Notes: generated by a model from the letters alone, not told the origin. 8,001 nucleotides of DNA from Fibrobacterota bacterium (GCA_030619215.1 JAUXBV010000128.1:1-8001), one strand, 5' to 3'. Shown: positions 1 through 5,763, counted from the stretch's first letter. A program made the numbers and translations.

Positions 1-523
1 AAGACAATACCAAGGTGATTAACGCTAATAACACATTTATTATTAAGCTAATTGCTGAACAGCATATACATGTTGAAATACTATCAACAAGAGCTAATGA
101 TACCAAAGACAAAGCGATTGTAATAATCGCTGTGAAAGCAGTAATAATCGTAAGTTTTTTTAGTTTTTTAATCTGTGTCTCGGTGCCACAAAATCTATCT
201 TCAAAAAGGTACTGCAAACCAGTAGGGCGTTGTTCTTTTTTTATACCCTCTTCCTTTTCGATTTTACTAAGTATTTTAAGAACAGCTCTAACTTCATAAA
301 TGTTTTTTCTTGCTACTGCGTCTTTAATTCGTTTCTGTTGTACAATATTTAGCACAACTCCTGTCTCACCCAAACGATTCAATACGGCTTGTCCGTCTCC
401 AATCAGGTAGTCTTCAAGTCGAACCAGTCTAAAATGGACAAATGCCGCCAGTAAGGCTACAAGAGCACCTAATACTTGCGGTATTGTGCTGAATGTGTAG
501 TATAAAGTGTTCGAATCAATCAT
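1..523 (-). CDS. Cassette-borne membrane protein, hypothetical (C-terminus beyond window)
   Basis: An open frame runs from the ATG at 523 to the left edge without a stop: 174 codons seen, end missing. I do not recognise a named family. Residues about 12-34 form a hydrophobic segment (FSTIPQVLGALVALLAAFVH) ending in basic residues. Residues about 35-122 are polar and helix-rich with many Lys/Glu, probably a soluble loop. Two further hydrophobic segments lie at about 124-146 and 151-174, the second containing a Cys-x-Cys-Cys cluster. The topology suggests an integral inner-membrane protein with one large cytoplasmic loop. A weak Shine-Dalgarno (TTAGGG) precedes the ATG. The gene lies just downstream, on the same strand, of an attC site ending at 610, so it is probably the next cassette in the array. 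A plus-strand frame at 15-299 is its shadow: it lacks the membrane-segment pattern and has no ribosome site. Existence is fairly certain; function is unknown. Confidence 0.72.
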   Translation of the reverse strand, partial: MIDSNTLYYTFSTIPQVLGALVALLAAFVHFRLVRLEDYLIGDGQAVLNRLGETGVVLNIVQQKRIKDAVARKNIYEVRAVLKILSKIEKEEGIKKEQRPTGLQYLFEDRFCGTETQIKKLKKLTIITAFTAIITIALSLVSLALVDSISTCICCSAISLIINVLLALITLVLS

Positions 524-559
524 AAGTCGCCCTAACTACTGTATAAATTCATTGTTCTT

Positions 560-588
560 ATTATTTCATATTACCAGGATAAACACAA
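560..588 (-). promoter_or_regulatory. Candidate cassette-internal promoter with overlapping palindrome
   Basis: Reading minus, a -35-like TTGTGT (588-583), a 17-nt spacer and a -10-like AATAAT (565-560) precede the ATG at 523 by about 40 nt. The imperfect 16-bp palindrome AAACACAATTGCGTTT (581-596) overlaps the -35 element and could be an operator. The 92 nt between cassette start (615) and start codon is long for a cassette leader, which fits a cassette carrying its own promoter. The -35 matches consensus at only three positions, so this is a modest call. Confidence 0.38.
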
Positions 589-609
589 TTGCGTTTATAT
601 CTACTATAC

Positions 610-670
610 CCACAACACAAAGTTGAGCGGCCTCGCGGTAGCGATGTCCGTCTCAAACGAATCGTTATGG
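610..670 (-). other. attC: Integron attC recombination site (of the TPR-protein cassette)
   Basis: Read on the minus strand, this 61-bp site shows the full attC layout. R'' is CCATAAC (670-664), followed by the 5-nt spacer GATTC. L'' begins GTTTGAGACGG, then a variable part. L' is GCCGCTCAAC, followed by the 5-nt spacer TTTGT. R' is GTTGTGG (616-610). L'' and L' pair as a stem once a T and an A in L'' bulge out, which matches the extrahelical bases of known attC sites. R'' and R' are complementary at 6 of 7 positions. By family knowledge, the integrase would cut between G616 and T615 on the minus strand. The site lies 30 nt after the stop codon of the cassette gene, a typical distance. Confidence 0.82.
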
Positions 671-1248
671 TTATTTTGATAATCTCATTCCTTACATACT
701 TAATCTCTATCAGATGCAAAAACTTCAACCTTGTGATAATTTCCATTAATTAATCTTTTCAGATAAGATCTCAAAATAGAATAATTTTTATTTTTTTTGA
801 GGATTCGTTTTGCTTCAGAAATTGCTTTATCTCCCTCTTTCAGAGCAACTAAACAATCCATCTTATTCAAATAAAGCGATTCACGAAAATGAGAATGTTC
901 ACTTTTCATCCGTTTTTCTGCTTTGATTAGAAATTTAAGAGCTTCCTCCCAATTACCATGCGCTTTCTGAAAATCTGCATGGTGACAAAATAATTCTGGA
1001 TCATTAGGATAGCGACTATTTAAATATCTCAAAAAAACCTTTAATTCATCCCATCTTTGTAAATATCCCAATATATTTGCCTTACTCATTAATAAGTCAT
1101 ACTCTCTGGATGCGATTTCATCTAAGCAACGATTAATATGAGTTAGAGCTCCTCGTGCGTGGCCTTTTACTCCAAATTTCCATTTTACCCAGTCTTGTGA
1201 TTCTCTAAGTTGATAAAATTTTGGTTTTTTCATTTTTTGTCACCATAA
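616..1248 (-). mobile_element. Complete integron gene cassette, 633 bp
   Basis: The cassette runs on the minus strand from T1248, just after the G of the upstream R' box, to G616 within its own attC. Its first bases TTATGG are the exact complement of the R'' box CCATAAC in its own attC (664-670). This is required because both came from one R''/R' pair in the excised circle. It holds one gene that starts 15 nt inside the cassette and stops 30 nt before the attC, the compact layout typical of cassettes. No promoter is evident inside it, so expression probably depends on upstream transcription. No intI gene lies in the window. Confidence 0.78.
700..1233 (-). CDS. TPR-like cassette protein of unknown function
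   Basis: This 177-residue protein is predicted cytoplasmic: it has no signal peptide or membrane segment and is rich in Lys and Arg. About three helical-hairpin units fit the tetratricopeptide spacing. They lie near residues 46-77 (LLMSKANILGYLQRWDELKV, followed by a Tyr-Pro-Asn-Asp turn), 79-113 (the second helix contains WEEALKFLIKAEKR) and 118-161. TPRs mediate protein-protein contacts, so a binding or adaptor role is inferred; no catalytic motif is seen. The first 40 residues (WVKWKFGVKGHARGAL) are basic and resemble no domain I know. The ATG at 1233 is preceded only by GGTGA about 7 nt upstream, and the start of the cassette (GTTATGGTGA) supplies this weak ribosome site. It is the only gene of the complete cassette. 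A 61-codon frame overlapping its 3' end (561-746) runs through the attC and is not considered real. Confidence 0.8.
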   Translation of the reverse strand: MKKPKFYQLRESQDWVKWKFGVKGHARGALTHINRCLDEIASREYDLLMSKANILGYLQRWDELKVFLRYLNSRYPNDPELFCHHADFQKAHGNWEEALKFLIKAEKRMKSEHSHFRESLYLNKMDCLVALKEGDKAISEAKRILKKNKNYSILRSYLKRLINGNYHKVEVFASDRD

Positions 1249-1315
1249 CATTAAGGCTGAATTGAGGTACACCCACTTGATATGCATACCCTTCAATTCC
1301 AGCCGCTGGTTAAAC
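1243..1315 (-). other. attC: Integron attC recombination site (upstream site)
   Basis: Read on the minus strand, this 73-bp site has R'' GTTTAAC (1315-1309), a perfect RYYYAAC match, then the 5-nt spacer CAGCG. An L'' arm reading GCTGGAATTGAAGGGTA follows, then a variable loop, an L' arm TACCTCAATTCAGC, and finally C plus TTAAT leading into R' GTTATGG (1249-1243). The L arms pair over about 14 bp once three L'' bases bulge. R'' differs from the complement of R' at three positions, as expected, because R' belongs to the next cassette after integration. The R' box matches the GTT core but departs from the GTTRRRY consensus. The parent cassette lies upstream (higher coordinates) and its own start was not found. 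Confidence 0.78.
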
Positions 1316-1355
1316 CCGACCCATAAGGGCATTTTTCCATAGTTCACTCATTAAT

Positions 1356-1384
1356 AATATCAATTGAAGTAATAGTTTTGTCAA
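1356..1384 (-). promoter_or_regulatory. Candidate promoter reading into the cassette array
   Basis: On the minus strand a perfect -35 TTGACA (1384-1379) is followed after 17 nt by GATATT (1361-1356), four of six matches to the -10 consensus. Transcription would start near 1349, pass through the attC at 1315-1243 and reach the TPR-protein gene at 1233. It could act like the Pc promoter of an integron or belong to the preceding cassette. The surrounding 1316-1520 gap holds no gene I can support. It contains a 13-codon minus frame (start 1352) that ends in the TAA of the R'' box, like many cassette genes, but it is too short to call. Confidence 0.5.
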
Positions 1385-1520
1385 TTAAATAATTTTATTT
1401 ATGATGTCTGAATATGAGAGTAAGGAGAGATATATTTGATTAATTTACATCCGGGGGAAAATATGGGGCGTTCAGTCAAACGAGAAGCCCACTGACCTGA
1501 TAAGCATCTCACCCCCTGCT

Positions 1521-2357
1521 TTAATTCTGTTCTCTATCTTTCTTACCCCCAAACCGATAGCCGAAGACAATGGCCGGCATTGAGATGGCACTGCTCAGGT
1601 AATAGGCCCCGACCGATTCAGACGCTTCCCCAATCTCCTTGCCGAAAGAAACCCCCAGTACCGGCAACTTGAAACTCACGATCAATCCCTTCAGTGTGGT
1701 GAGATGGAAACCCACACCGGCCCCAACTGAACACACCATACTGCGTTCTTCCTCTTGATCGATGGGCTCACCCGTTTCCTCATCGGGCTCATCATCACCA
1801 AACCATTCTGAATACATGAGGTTCACATGACCAAAGATATCAAAGCTCCAGATGTTCCTTTTGCCGACTTTGTACGTTCCCCCCATTCCCGCGCTGACAG
1901 CGGCGGCACTGAAATCACTCATCAGCGGTATTATCAGGGGAATGCTCAAATATGAATGGAACTTTTCTTTCTCCACATCCATGCCGATTATTCCCGGGCC
2001 GAACCCAAGATACATACCGAAACGTCGATCAATGTTCAGCCGCTGGGCCTCTGCCTGTTTCAGCTTCTTCAGATACAAGATCATGCCGTCATGACCGGCT
2101 CCTTCTGTTGCAGGCACTCCCCTCAGCTCCGCAACTTCACTTTTCTTCACCATTTCGACCATACCATCGACCTTTACGATGATGGCATTTTCCCCTTCTG
2201 CAGAAGCCAGTGTGCCAACAAGTTCCGTCCGGTCCTTCATTACCAGAACCACATCCATTCTTGTCAATGCCTGCCAGAGCTCCTCAGCAGGTGAAACCTG
2301 GGCCATCAGACCCGGTGTGGATGACATCAGAAACTGTATGATCAGCAGATGCTTCAC
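1521..2357 (-). CDS. Exported protein, Sm/SH3-like N-terminal segment plus probable membrane-barrel part
   Basis: This 278-residue protein begins with a signal peptide (MKHLLIIQFLMSSTPGLMAQ), with cleavage likely after Ala19. Residues about 30-80 alternate strands in a small-barrel pattern (VVLVMKDRTELVGTLASAEG, then a hydrophobic IIVKV strand, Gly, and VKKSEV), as in Sm- or SH3-like folds. From about 110 the sequence becomes a series of amphipathic, Gly- and aromatic-rich strands with polar turns, ending in a YRFGGK-type strand. This suggests an outer-membrane or periplasmic beta structure. One loop (about 187-205) is strikingly acidic, with 11 Asp/Glu. The GTG start is fixed by a near-perfect AAGGAGGT (2369-2362) five nt away. 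It is more GC-rich than the cassette genes to its left. I recognise no named family. Plus-strand frames within 1852-2361 are shadows. The outer-membrane assignment is inference. Confidence 0.8.
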   Translation of the reverse strand: MKHLLIIQFLMSSTPGLMAQVSPAEELWQALTRMDVVLVMKDRTELVGTLASAEGENAIIVKVDGMVEMVKKSEVAELRGVPATEGAGHDGMILYLKKLKQAEAQRLNIDRRFGMYLGFGPGIIGMDVEKEKFHSYLSIPLIIPLMSDFSAAAVSAGMGGTYKVGKRNIWSFDIFGHVNLMYSEWFGDDEPDEETGEPIDQEEERSMVCSVGAGVGFHLTTLKGLIVSFKLPVLGVSFGKEIGEASESVGAYYLSSAISMPAIVFGYRFGGKKDREQN

Positions 2358-2391
2358 GTGAACCTCCTTTTACTTATGTTGGGCTGTTCCC

Positions 2392-2410
2392 TTATCACAT
2401 TTTGTGATAA
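2392..2410. promoter_or_regulatory. Perfect palindrome, candidate operator (proximal)
   Basis: TTATCACA-TTT-TGTGATAA is a perfect 8-bp inverted repeat 35 nt upstream of the GTG start at 2357. It sits at the expected transcription start of the minus-strand gene, so a repressor bound here would block initiation. The half site TGTGA resembles CRP/FNR-family half sites, but the orientation is inverted relative to the CRP consensus. An mRNA hairpin is the alternative reading. Confidence 0.5.
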
Positions 2411-2416
2411 CAATTG

Positions 2417-2436
2417 ATTATACAGAACTGTATAAT
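2417..2436 (-). promoter_or_regulatory. Perfect palindrome overlapping a -10 box, candidate operator and promoter
   Basis: ATTATACAG-AA-CTGTATAAT is a perfect 9-bp inverted repeat. On the minus strand it contains TATAAT (2422-2417), an ideal -10, with a poor -35 (TTTTAT, 2445-2440) 17 nt away. A third half site TTATACAG lies at 2452-2459, forming a wider inverted repeat with the right arm. This fits regulation of the exported-protein gene by a dimeric repressor. The CTGTAT/ATACAG halves recall the E. coli LexA box, but the half-site order and spacing differ, so LexA is not claimed. Confidence 0.5.
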
Positions 2437-2459
2437 TCCATAAAATTAATGTTATACAG

Positions 2460-2800
2460 AAATAGATTCTTTATTGTTAATATAAATTGCTGGATTTCTT
2501 ATTTTCCAATTTATTTCAATGTTATATTTCGGCGGGTGGCACGATCATTCCGCTTCAGTGGAATTGACAATTTTATTCTTTTCTCTCCTCCCCCACTTAA
2601 AAAAACACAAAAAATCGCCGCTACAGAAAATTTCAACTAAAAATCTCTCCCGAATACTTTCAAGATTACAGAACTTCCCTTTCTTTAACTTTCAATATTA
2701 ATTATTCTTCTCGCTTCTGTCATGCATTATATTACTTTTTTCGATTTAGTGTATAAAAAAAATACTATTATATGCTTTTATTTATTTAATTATCTTTTTA
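2460..2800. other. AT-rich intergenic region without a supported gene
   Basis: About 340 bp lie between divergent transcription units. Short plus-strand frames here (2404-2640, 2519-2701) have no ribosome site and encode implausible low-complexity peptides. The one structured element is a small hairpin at 2547-2564 (ATTCCGC-TTCA-GTGGAAT, 7-bp stem with one G-T pair). The rest is A/T runs with no repeats or RNA gene that I can identify. Confidence 0.6.
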
Positions 2801-2829
2801 TTGCATTCCTCTCATGTTATTCTTATAAT
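2801..2829 (+). promoter_or_regulatory. Promoter for ybeY and the downstream gene
   Basis: TTGCAT (2801-2806), a 17-nt spacer and a perfect TATAAT (2824-2829) place a start near 2836, giving a leader of about 50 nt to the ATG at 2885. The -35 matches consensus only at TTG, but the spacing and -10 are ideal, and no nearer promoter is visible. Confidence 0.55.
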
Positions 2830-2884
2830 TATAGTATCGCAGCGATGATAAAAAGAGACGAATACTACCTGTTTTAATCAACTT

Positions 2885-3304
2885 ATGCGAAAAAAACTCT
2901 CCAACAACGTGCTATTCTTTCACGAATACCGTTCATGTGCTTTCCCGCGAAAACAGCTGAAAAAAACTGCAGGTAAAATTTACCGTAACGAGAAAAAAGT
3001 CATGAACAGGGCCGTGAATATCATACTCTGCTCTGATTATAAGATCCGAAAGCTCAACAGGAAATACCGGAAAATTGACCGTGCGACAGATGTACTCTCA
3101 TTTCCGTTTGAAGACGATGATTTATTAGGCGAGGTCTATATTTCACTTCAACGTGCAGCGGTTCAGGCACGGCGCTATAATGTACCGTATGCGGATGAAG
3201 TTAACCGGCTTTTTATCCACGGCCTTGCACATCTACTCGGCTTTGACCATAATACGGAAAAAGAACGTAAAAAAATGGAACTGTACGAAAAACGTTATTA
3301 TTGA
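2885..3304 (+). CDS. ybeY: Endoribonuclease YbeY, 16S rRNA maturation
   Basis: YbeY is a zinc-dependent single-strand endoribonuclease needed for 16S rRNA 3' maturation and 70S ribosome quality control in the cytoplasm. The family signature is intact: HGLAHLLGFDH at residues 112-122 supplies the three metal-binding histidines His112, His116 and His122. The upstream conserved block is also clear: NRKYRKIDRATDVLSFPF (about 58-75), then LLGEVYIS (80-87). At 139 residues it is slightly shorter than the usual 150-160, mainly at the ends. ATG 2885 is the only usable start, since an in-frame TAA lies at 2849 with no other start codon between. There is no good Shine-Dalgarno, so translation may be modest. 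The usual partner phoH is not next to it here. A CBS/CorC-domain membrane protein gene follows after 82 nt, a pairing common around ybeY. Identification is firm. Confidence 0.93.
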   Translation: MRKKLSNNVLFFHEYRSCAFPRKQLKKTAGKIYRNEKKVMNRAVNIILCSDYKIRKLNRKYRKIDRATDVLSFPFEDDDLLGEVYISLQRAAVQARRYNVPYADEVNRLFIHGLAHLLGFDHNTEKERKKMELYEKRYY

Positions 3305-3372
3305 ATTATCCGTTACGTTAAGTATATTTTATAGTTGGCCTGAAATTGGCAATTGCTCCATTTTCACTATTT

Positions 3373-3380
3373 AAAAGGAG
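3373..3380 (+). promoter_or_regulatory. Ribosome binding site fixing a TTG start
   Basis: AAAAGGAG lies six nt before the TTG at 3387. No ATG or GTG follows in frame with comparable spacing, so the rare TTG codon is taken as the start. Confidence 0.75.
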
Positions 3381-3386
3381 TGTTTA

Positions 3387-4694
3387 TTGGATAGCGATCC
3401 GAGTGTGATATTTACTGCGATCCTGATCTTATCATTTTTACTGTCAACTTTCTTCTCTGTCATTAAAATCATCTTTAATTCAACTGATAAAGATTCGTTT
3501 CCCATTGATAACGAAAAACTCCGTTATCTGGCATCGAAAATCGAAGATATACAGGAGAACAAATCCATTCTTGCAACAACGGTCTCTTTCGGAAAGACCT
3601 TTTCCAATACAACTTTCGGCGTAATCGCATTCTGCCTGATATCGCAGCTATTTCCGAAAATGACCCTGCCGTCGGCTGTCATCCTTACCATTCTCTGCTC
3701 GGTTATTATTCTGTCAATCTTTGCCTATGCCATTCCCCGCGCACTGGTTCTTTATTATCATCAGAGAGTTATGACCATCTCCTATTATCTCTACAGCTTT
3801 TTCAAGATACTGTTCATGTTTTTCTCAGTCTCGATGCGGTGGCTCCATACTACCATCCTGAAAATTCTGCATTTTGACGAAAAGCTGGCTTTTCTCTCGG
3901 ATGAAGAAAAGTCACGGCTCATAGAAAACGGCAACAGTGAAGATGCTCTGGATAAAGATGAGAAAAAGATGATCCGGCAAATCTTCGAGCTTGGCGAAAC
4001 TACGGTTAAGGAGATCATGCTGCCCCGGATTGACATCAAAGCGCTCAACATAGATACGGACTACCAGACAGTCCTTTCTACTATTCGTGAAGCAGGCCAC
4101 TCCCGTATTCCTGTTTATAAAGATAACATTGATTCCATTATCGGCATTCTTTATGCCAAAGACATTTTAGGCTGGTTATCGAAAAACCCGGATGGCAAGT
4201 GGGATCTGGAAAAACTGCTCAAAAAACCCCACTATGTCCCGACCAATAAGAAAATTGACGACCTTATGAGGGAGTTGAAAAAGAACCACGTTCATATAGC
4301 GATTGTAGTCGATGAATATGGCGGAACTGCGGGTATTGTTACCATGGAAGATATACTCGAGGAGATTGTCGGCGAGATACAGGATGAATACGACTCGGAA
4401 GAGGAGCCGGTCGTTCAGGTTGCGGAGAATACCTATCATGTAAAACCGCACATTGAGCTTGATGACCTTGCAGATAACATTAACCTGCCCCTGGACTTTG
4501 AGAATGAAGATTACAATACTCTGGGCGGGCTGTTTTATCATGAATATGGCGATGTGCCGAAAGAAAATACCGAATTTGAGTTTAATGGCCTGCGCCTTAA
4601 AGTTATCAAAATGAACAATCAGAGAATTGAAAAAGTCGAGCTTGAAGTCATTCGTGGAAAAGACCACCCTGTTGATTTAGAGAAAGAGTTCTGA
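3387..4694 (+). CDS. CNNM/HlyC-CorC family membrane protein with CBS pair
   Basis: This 435-residue inner-membrane protein has the CNNM/CorC architecture. Residues 1-160 hold about four hydrophobic segments (near 8-30, 70-90, 95-120 and 130-160). A linker contains DKDEKKMIRQIFELGETTVKE (189-209). A CBS pair follows: EIMLPRIDI (209-217) through HSRIPVY and IIGILYAKDIL (251-261), then VDEYGGTAGIVTMEDILEEI (308-327). A CorC_HlyC C-terminal domain spans about 345-425 (YNTLGGLFYHEYGDVP, 376-391). Family members are linked to Mg2+ or other cation efflux; the CBS pair binds adenine nucleotides. The CBS and C-terminal parts are textbook. The membrane part is not: the first helix reads LSTFFSVIKIIFNS where relatives carry a Ser-Glu-Thr/Ala motif, and AYAIPRAL stands where a GE-x-x-P-K motif is usual. 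Transport function is therefore uncertain. It is probably cotranscribed with ybeY. Minus-strand frames inside it are shadows. Confidence 0.9.
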   Translation: MDSDPSVIFTAILILSFLLSTFFSVIKIIFNSTDKDSFPIDNEKLRYLASKIEDIQENKSILATTVSFGKTFSNTTFGVIAFCLISQLFPKMTLPSAVILTILCSVIILSIFAYAIPRALVLYYHQRVMTISYYLYSFFKILFMFFSVSMRWLHTTILKILHFDEKLAFLSDEEKSRLIENGNSEDALDKDEKKMIRQIFELGETTVKEIMLPRIDIKALNIDTDYQTVLSTIREAGHSRIPVYKDNIDSIIGILYAKDILGWLSKNPDGKWDLEKLLKKPHYVPTNKKIDDLMRELKKNHVHIAIVVDEYGGTAGIVTMEDILEEIVGEIQDEYDSEEEPVVQVAENTYHVKPHIELDDLADNINLPLDFENEDYNTLGGLFYHEYGDVPKENTEFEFNGLRLKVIKMNNQRIEKVELEVIRGKDHPVDLEKEF

Positions 4695-4815
4695 GCCTGC
4701 ACAATATACCGCAAGACAATCATTCATATTGCGCTACCCTGCAATCAATAACTATTTTTTCACATTGATAAATTATTCTCATTGTATAAAGGTTAGCTAT
4801 TTATTACATTAAGTA

Positions 4816-4897
4816 TCATTGCGGGCCCCGGATAGATCTCGGTATAAACTCCGCGCGGCAATCTTTACAAAGTAGAGCTTCTCTACGTTCGCAATGA
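4816..4897. repeat. Small inverted-repeat element, dispersed-repeat type
   Basis: An 82-bp segment is bounded by the inverted ends TCATTGCG (4816-4823) and CGCAATGA (4890-4897). It contains a GGCAATC motif and an internal perfect hairpin GTAGAG-CTT-CTCTAC. The ends and the CAATCTTTA core resemble palindromic repeats of the CATTGCGA...CAATGAC kind found in many copies in several bacterial genomes. It fills the gap between the CorC-family gene and etfB. The remaining 4695-4958 sequence holds no gene. A weak promoter-like pair, TTGTAT-17-TACATT, lies at 4783-4811. Confidence 0.55.
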
Positions 4898-4958
4898 CTG
4901 TATAAGGCAATATTTTTTGTAAATAAAAAAATAACAATCTGCTTTAAGGAGAATTCCA

Positions 4959-5750
4959 GTGAATATAGTTGTTTGCATCAAGCAAGTTCCGGGCACGGTC
5001 AAGGTCAAAGTTGACCTAGAAGCCGGAACGTACAAAACCGATGACAGCGTAGACCCTATTATCAATCCTTTTGACGAGTATGCAATTGAAGAGGGCCTCC
5101 GCTTACGTGAAAAGTATGAAGGCGTTGTTAAAATTGTCAGTATGGGCGCTTCAGGGGCTGAAAGGGCTATCAGGAATGCGATAGCCATGGGCGCTGATGA
5201 GGGATACCTCGTTACCGATCCTGTCTTTACCGGTGCGGACACCCGGGCGACCTCGTATACCCTTGCAAACGCCATTAAAAAGATCGGTGAGTTTGACCTG
5301 ATCATCACCGGGAAGCAGACCTGGGACAGCGATACCGCACAGGTAAGCCCGGCTGTTGCGGAAATGCTTGACATACCGTTCGTCGCGTGGGTGCGCAAAA
5401 TCGAAGAGATTAAGGATAATACCATCACCGTTGAGCGGCTCATGGAAAGCGGCTATGATGTCATACAGATGTCCATGCCGGCTCTTATATCGGTTGTTAA
5501 GGAGATCAACGAGCCCCGTCTTTCCTCACTCAGGGGTATTATGAAATCGAAAAAAACCGAGATTAGGAAACTCAGTGCGGATGATATTGAGGCGGATAAA
5601 GAAAAATGCGGCTTTGCCGGGAGCGGGACATTTGTACAGGGTTTTACCTATCCTGAAAAGAAAACAGGCGGGGAAAAAATCAGTGGAGAAATCCCGGAGC
5701 TGGTTGAAAAAATCTCATCCACGATAATAGATCTGAAACTTATTAAATAA
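4959..5750 (+). CDS. etfB: Electron transfer flavoprotein beta subunit
   Basis: EtfB pairs with EtfA in a cytoplasmic FAD-containing heterodimer that passes electrons between NADH or ferredoxin, acyl-CoA or hydroxyacid dehydrogenases and quinone or ferredoxin acceptors. The length (263 residues) is normal. Family landmarks are the start MNIVVCIKQVPGT, NPFDEYAIEEGLRLRE (36-51), GKQTWDSDTAQVSPAVAE (118-135) in the nucleotide-binding region, and the beta-subunit signature VVKEINEPRLSSLRGIMKSKK compressed at 179-199. The DTAQV sequence is typical of the anaerobic, often bifurcating Etf group rather than the mitochondrial type (DDCNQ); this assignment is inference from the motif. The GTG start is set by AAGGAGAA at 4946-4953. 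etfA follows after 13 nt. The start of the transcript is not clear; the repeat at 4816-4897 lies just upstream. Confidence 0.94.
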   Translation: MNIVVCIKQVPGTVKVKVDLEAGTYKTDDSVDPIINPFDEYAIEEGLRLREKYEGVVKIVSMGASGAERAIRNAIAMGADEGYLVTDPVFTGADTRATSYTLANAIKKIGEFDLIITGKQTWDSDTAQVSPAVAEMLDIPFVAWVRKIEEIKDNTITVERLMESGYDVIQMSMPALISVVKEINEPRLSSLRGIMKSKKTEIRKLSADDIEADKEKCGFAGSGTFVQGFTYPEKKTGGEKISGEIPELVEKISSTIIDLKLIK

Positions 5751-5763
5751 AGGGTTATATATA

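Noticed and set aside
15..299. Plus-strand 94-codon frame at the left edge
   Set aside because: Antisense to an open minus-strand membrane-protein frame with clear hydrophobic segments and a downstream position after attC; no ribosome site on the plus strand.
561..746. Minus-strand 61-codon frame overlapping the TPR gene end
   Set aside because: It runs through the attC site in another frame and has no ribosome site; shadow.
1468..1495. Possible hairpin TCAGT/ACTGA after the exported-protein gene as a terminator
   Set aside because: Only a five-bp stem, a 14-nt loop and no U-run; not an intrinsic terminator.
1481..1500. Short plus-strand peptide MGRSVKREAH
   Set aside because: Ten codons, no family support and only a distant upstream GGAGAG; probably chance.
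2417..2459. LexA (SOS) box
   Set aside because: The E. coli type needs CTGT-N8-ACAG; here the half sites are in reversed order (ACAG-AA-CTGT) or spaced far wider.
2683..2689. CTTTAAC as start of the parent cassette of the upstream attC
   Set aside because: It matches the needed GTTTAAC at six of seven positions, but no L-arm structure follows and it would give a 1.4-kb cassette with a 330-nt leader.
2404..2701. Small plus-strand genes in the AT-rich gap
   Set aside because: No ribosome sites, low-complexity translations, overlapping frames and no promoter with a -10.
4176..4667. Long antisense frame inside the CorC-family gene (and similar ones in etfA and hisG)
   Set aside because: Shadows of strongly coding plus-strand genes; no domain or ribosome-site support.
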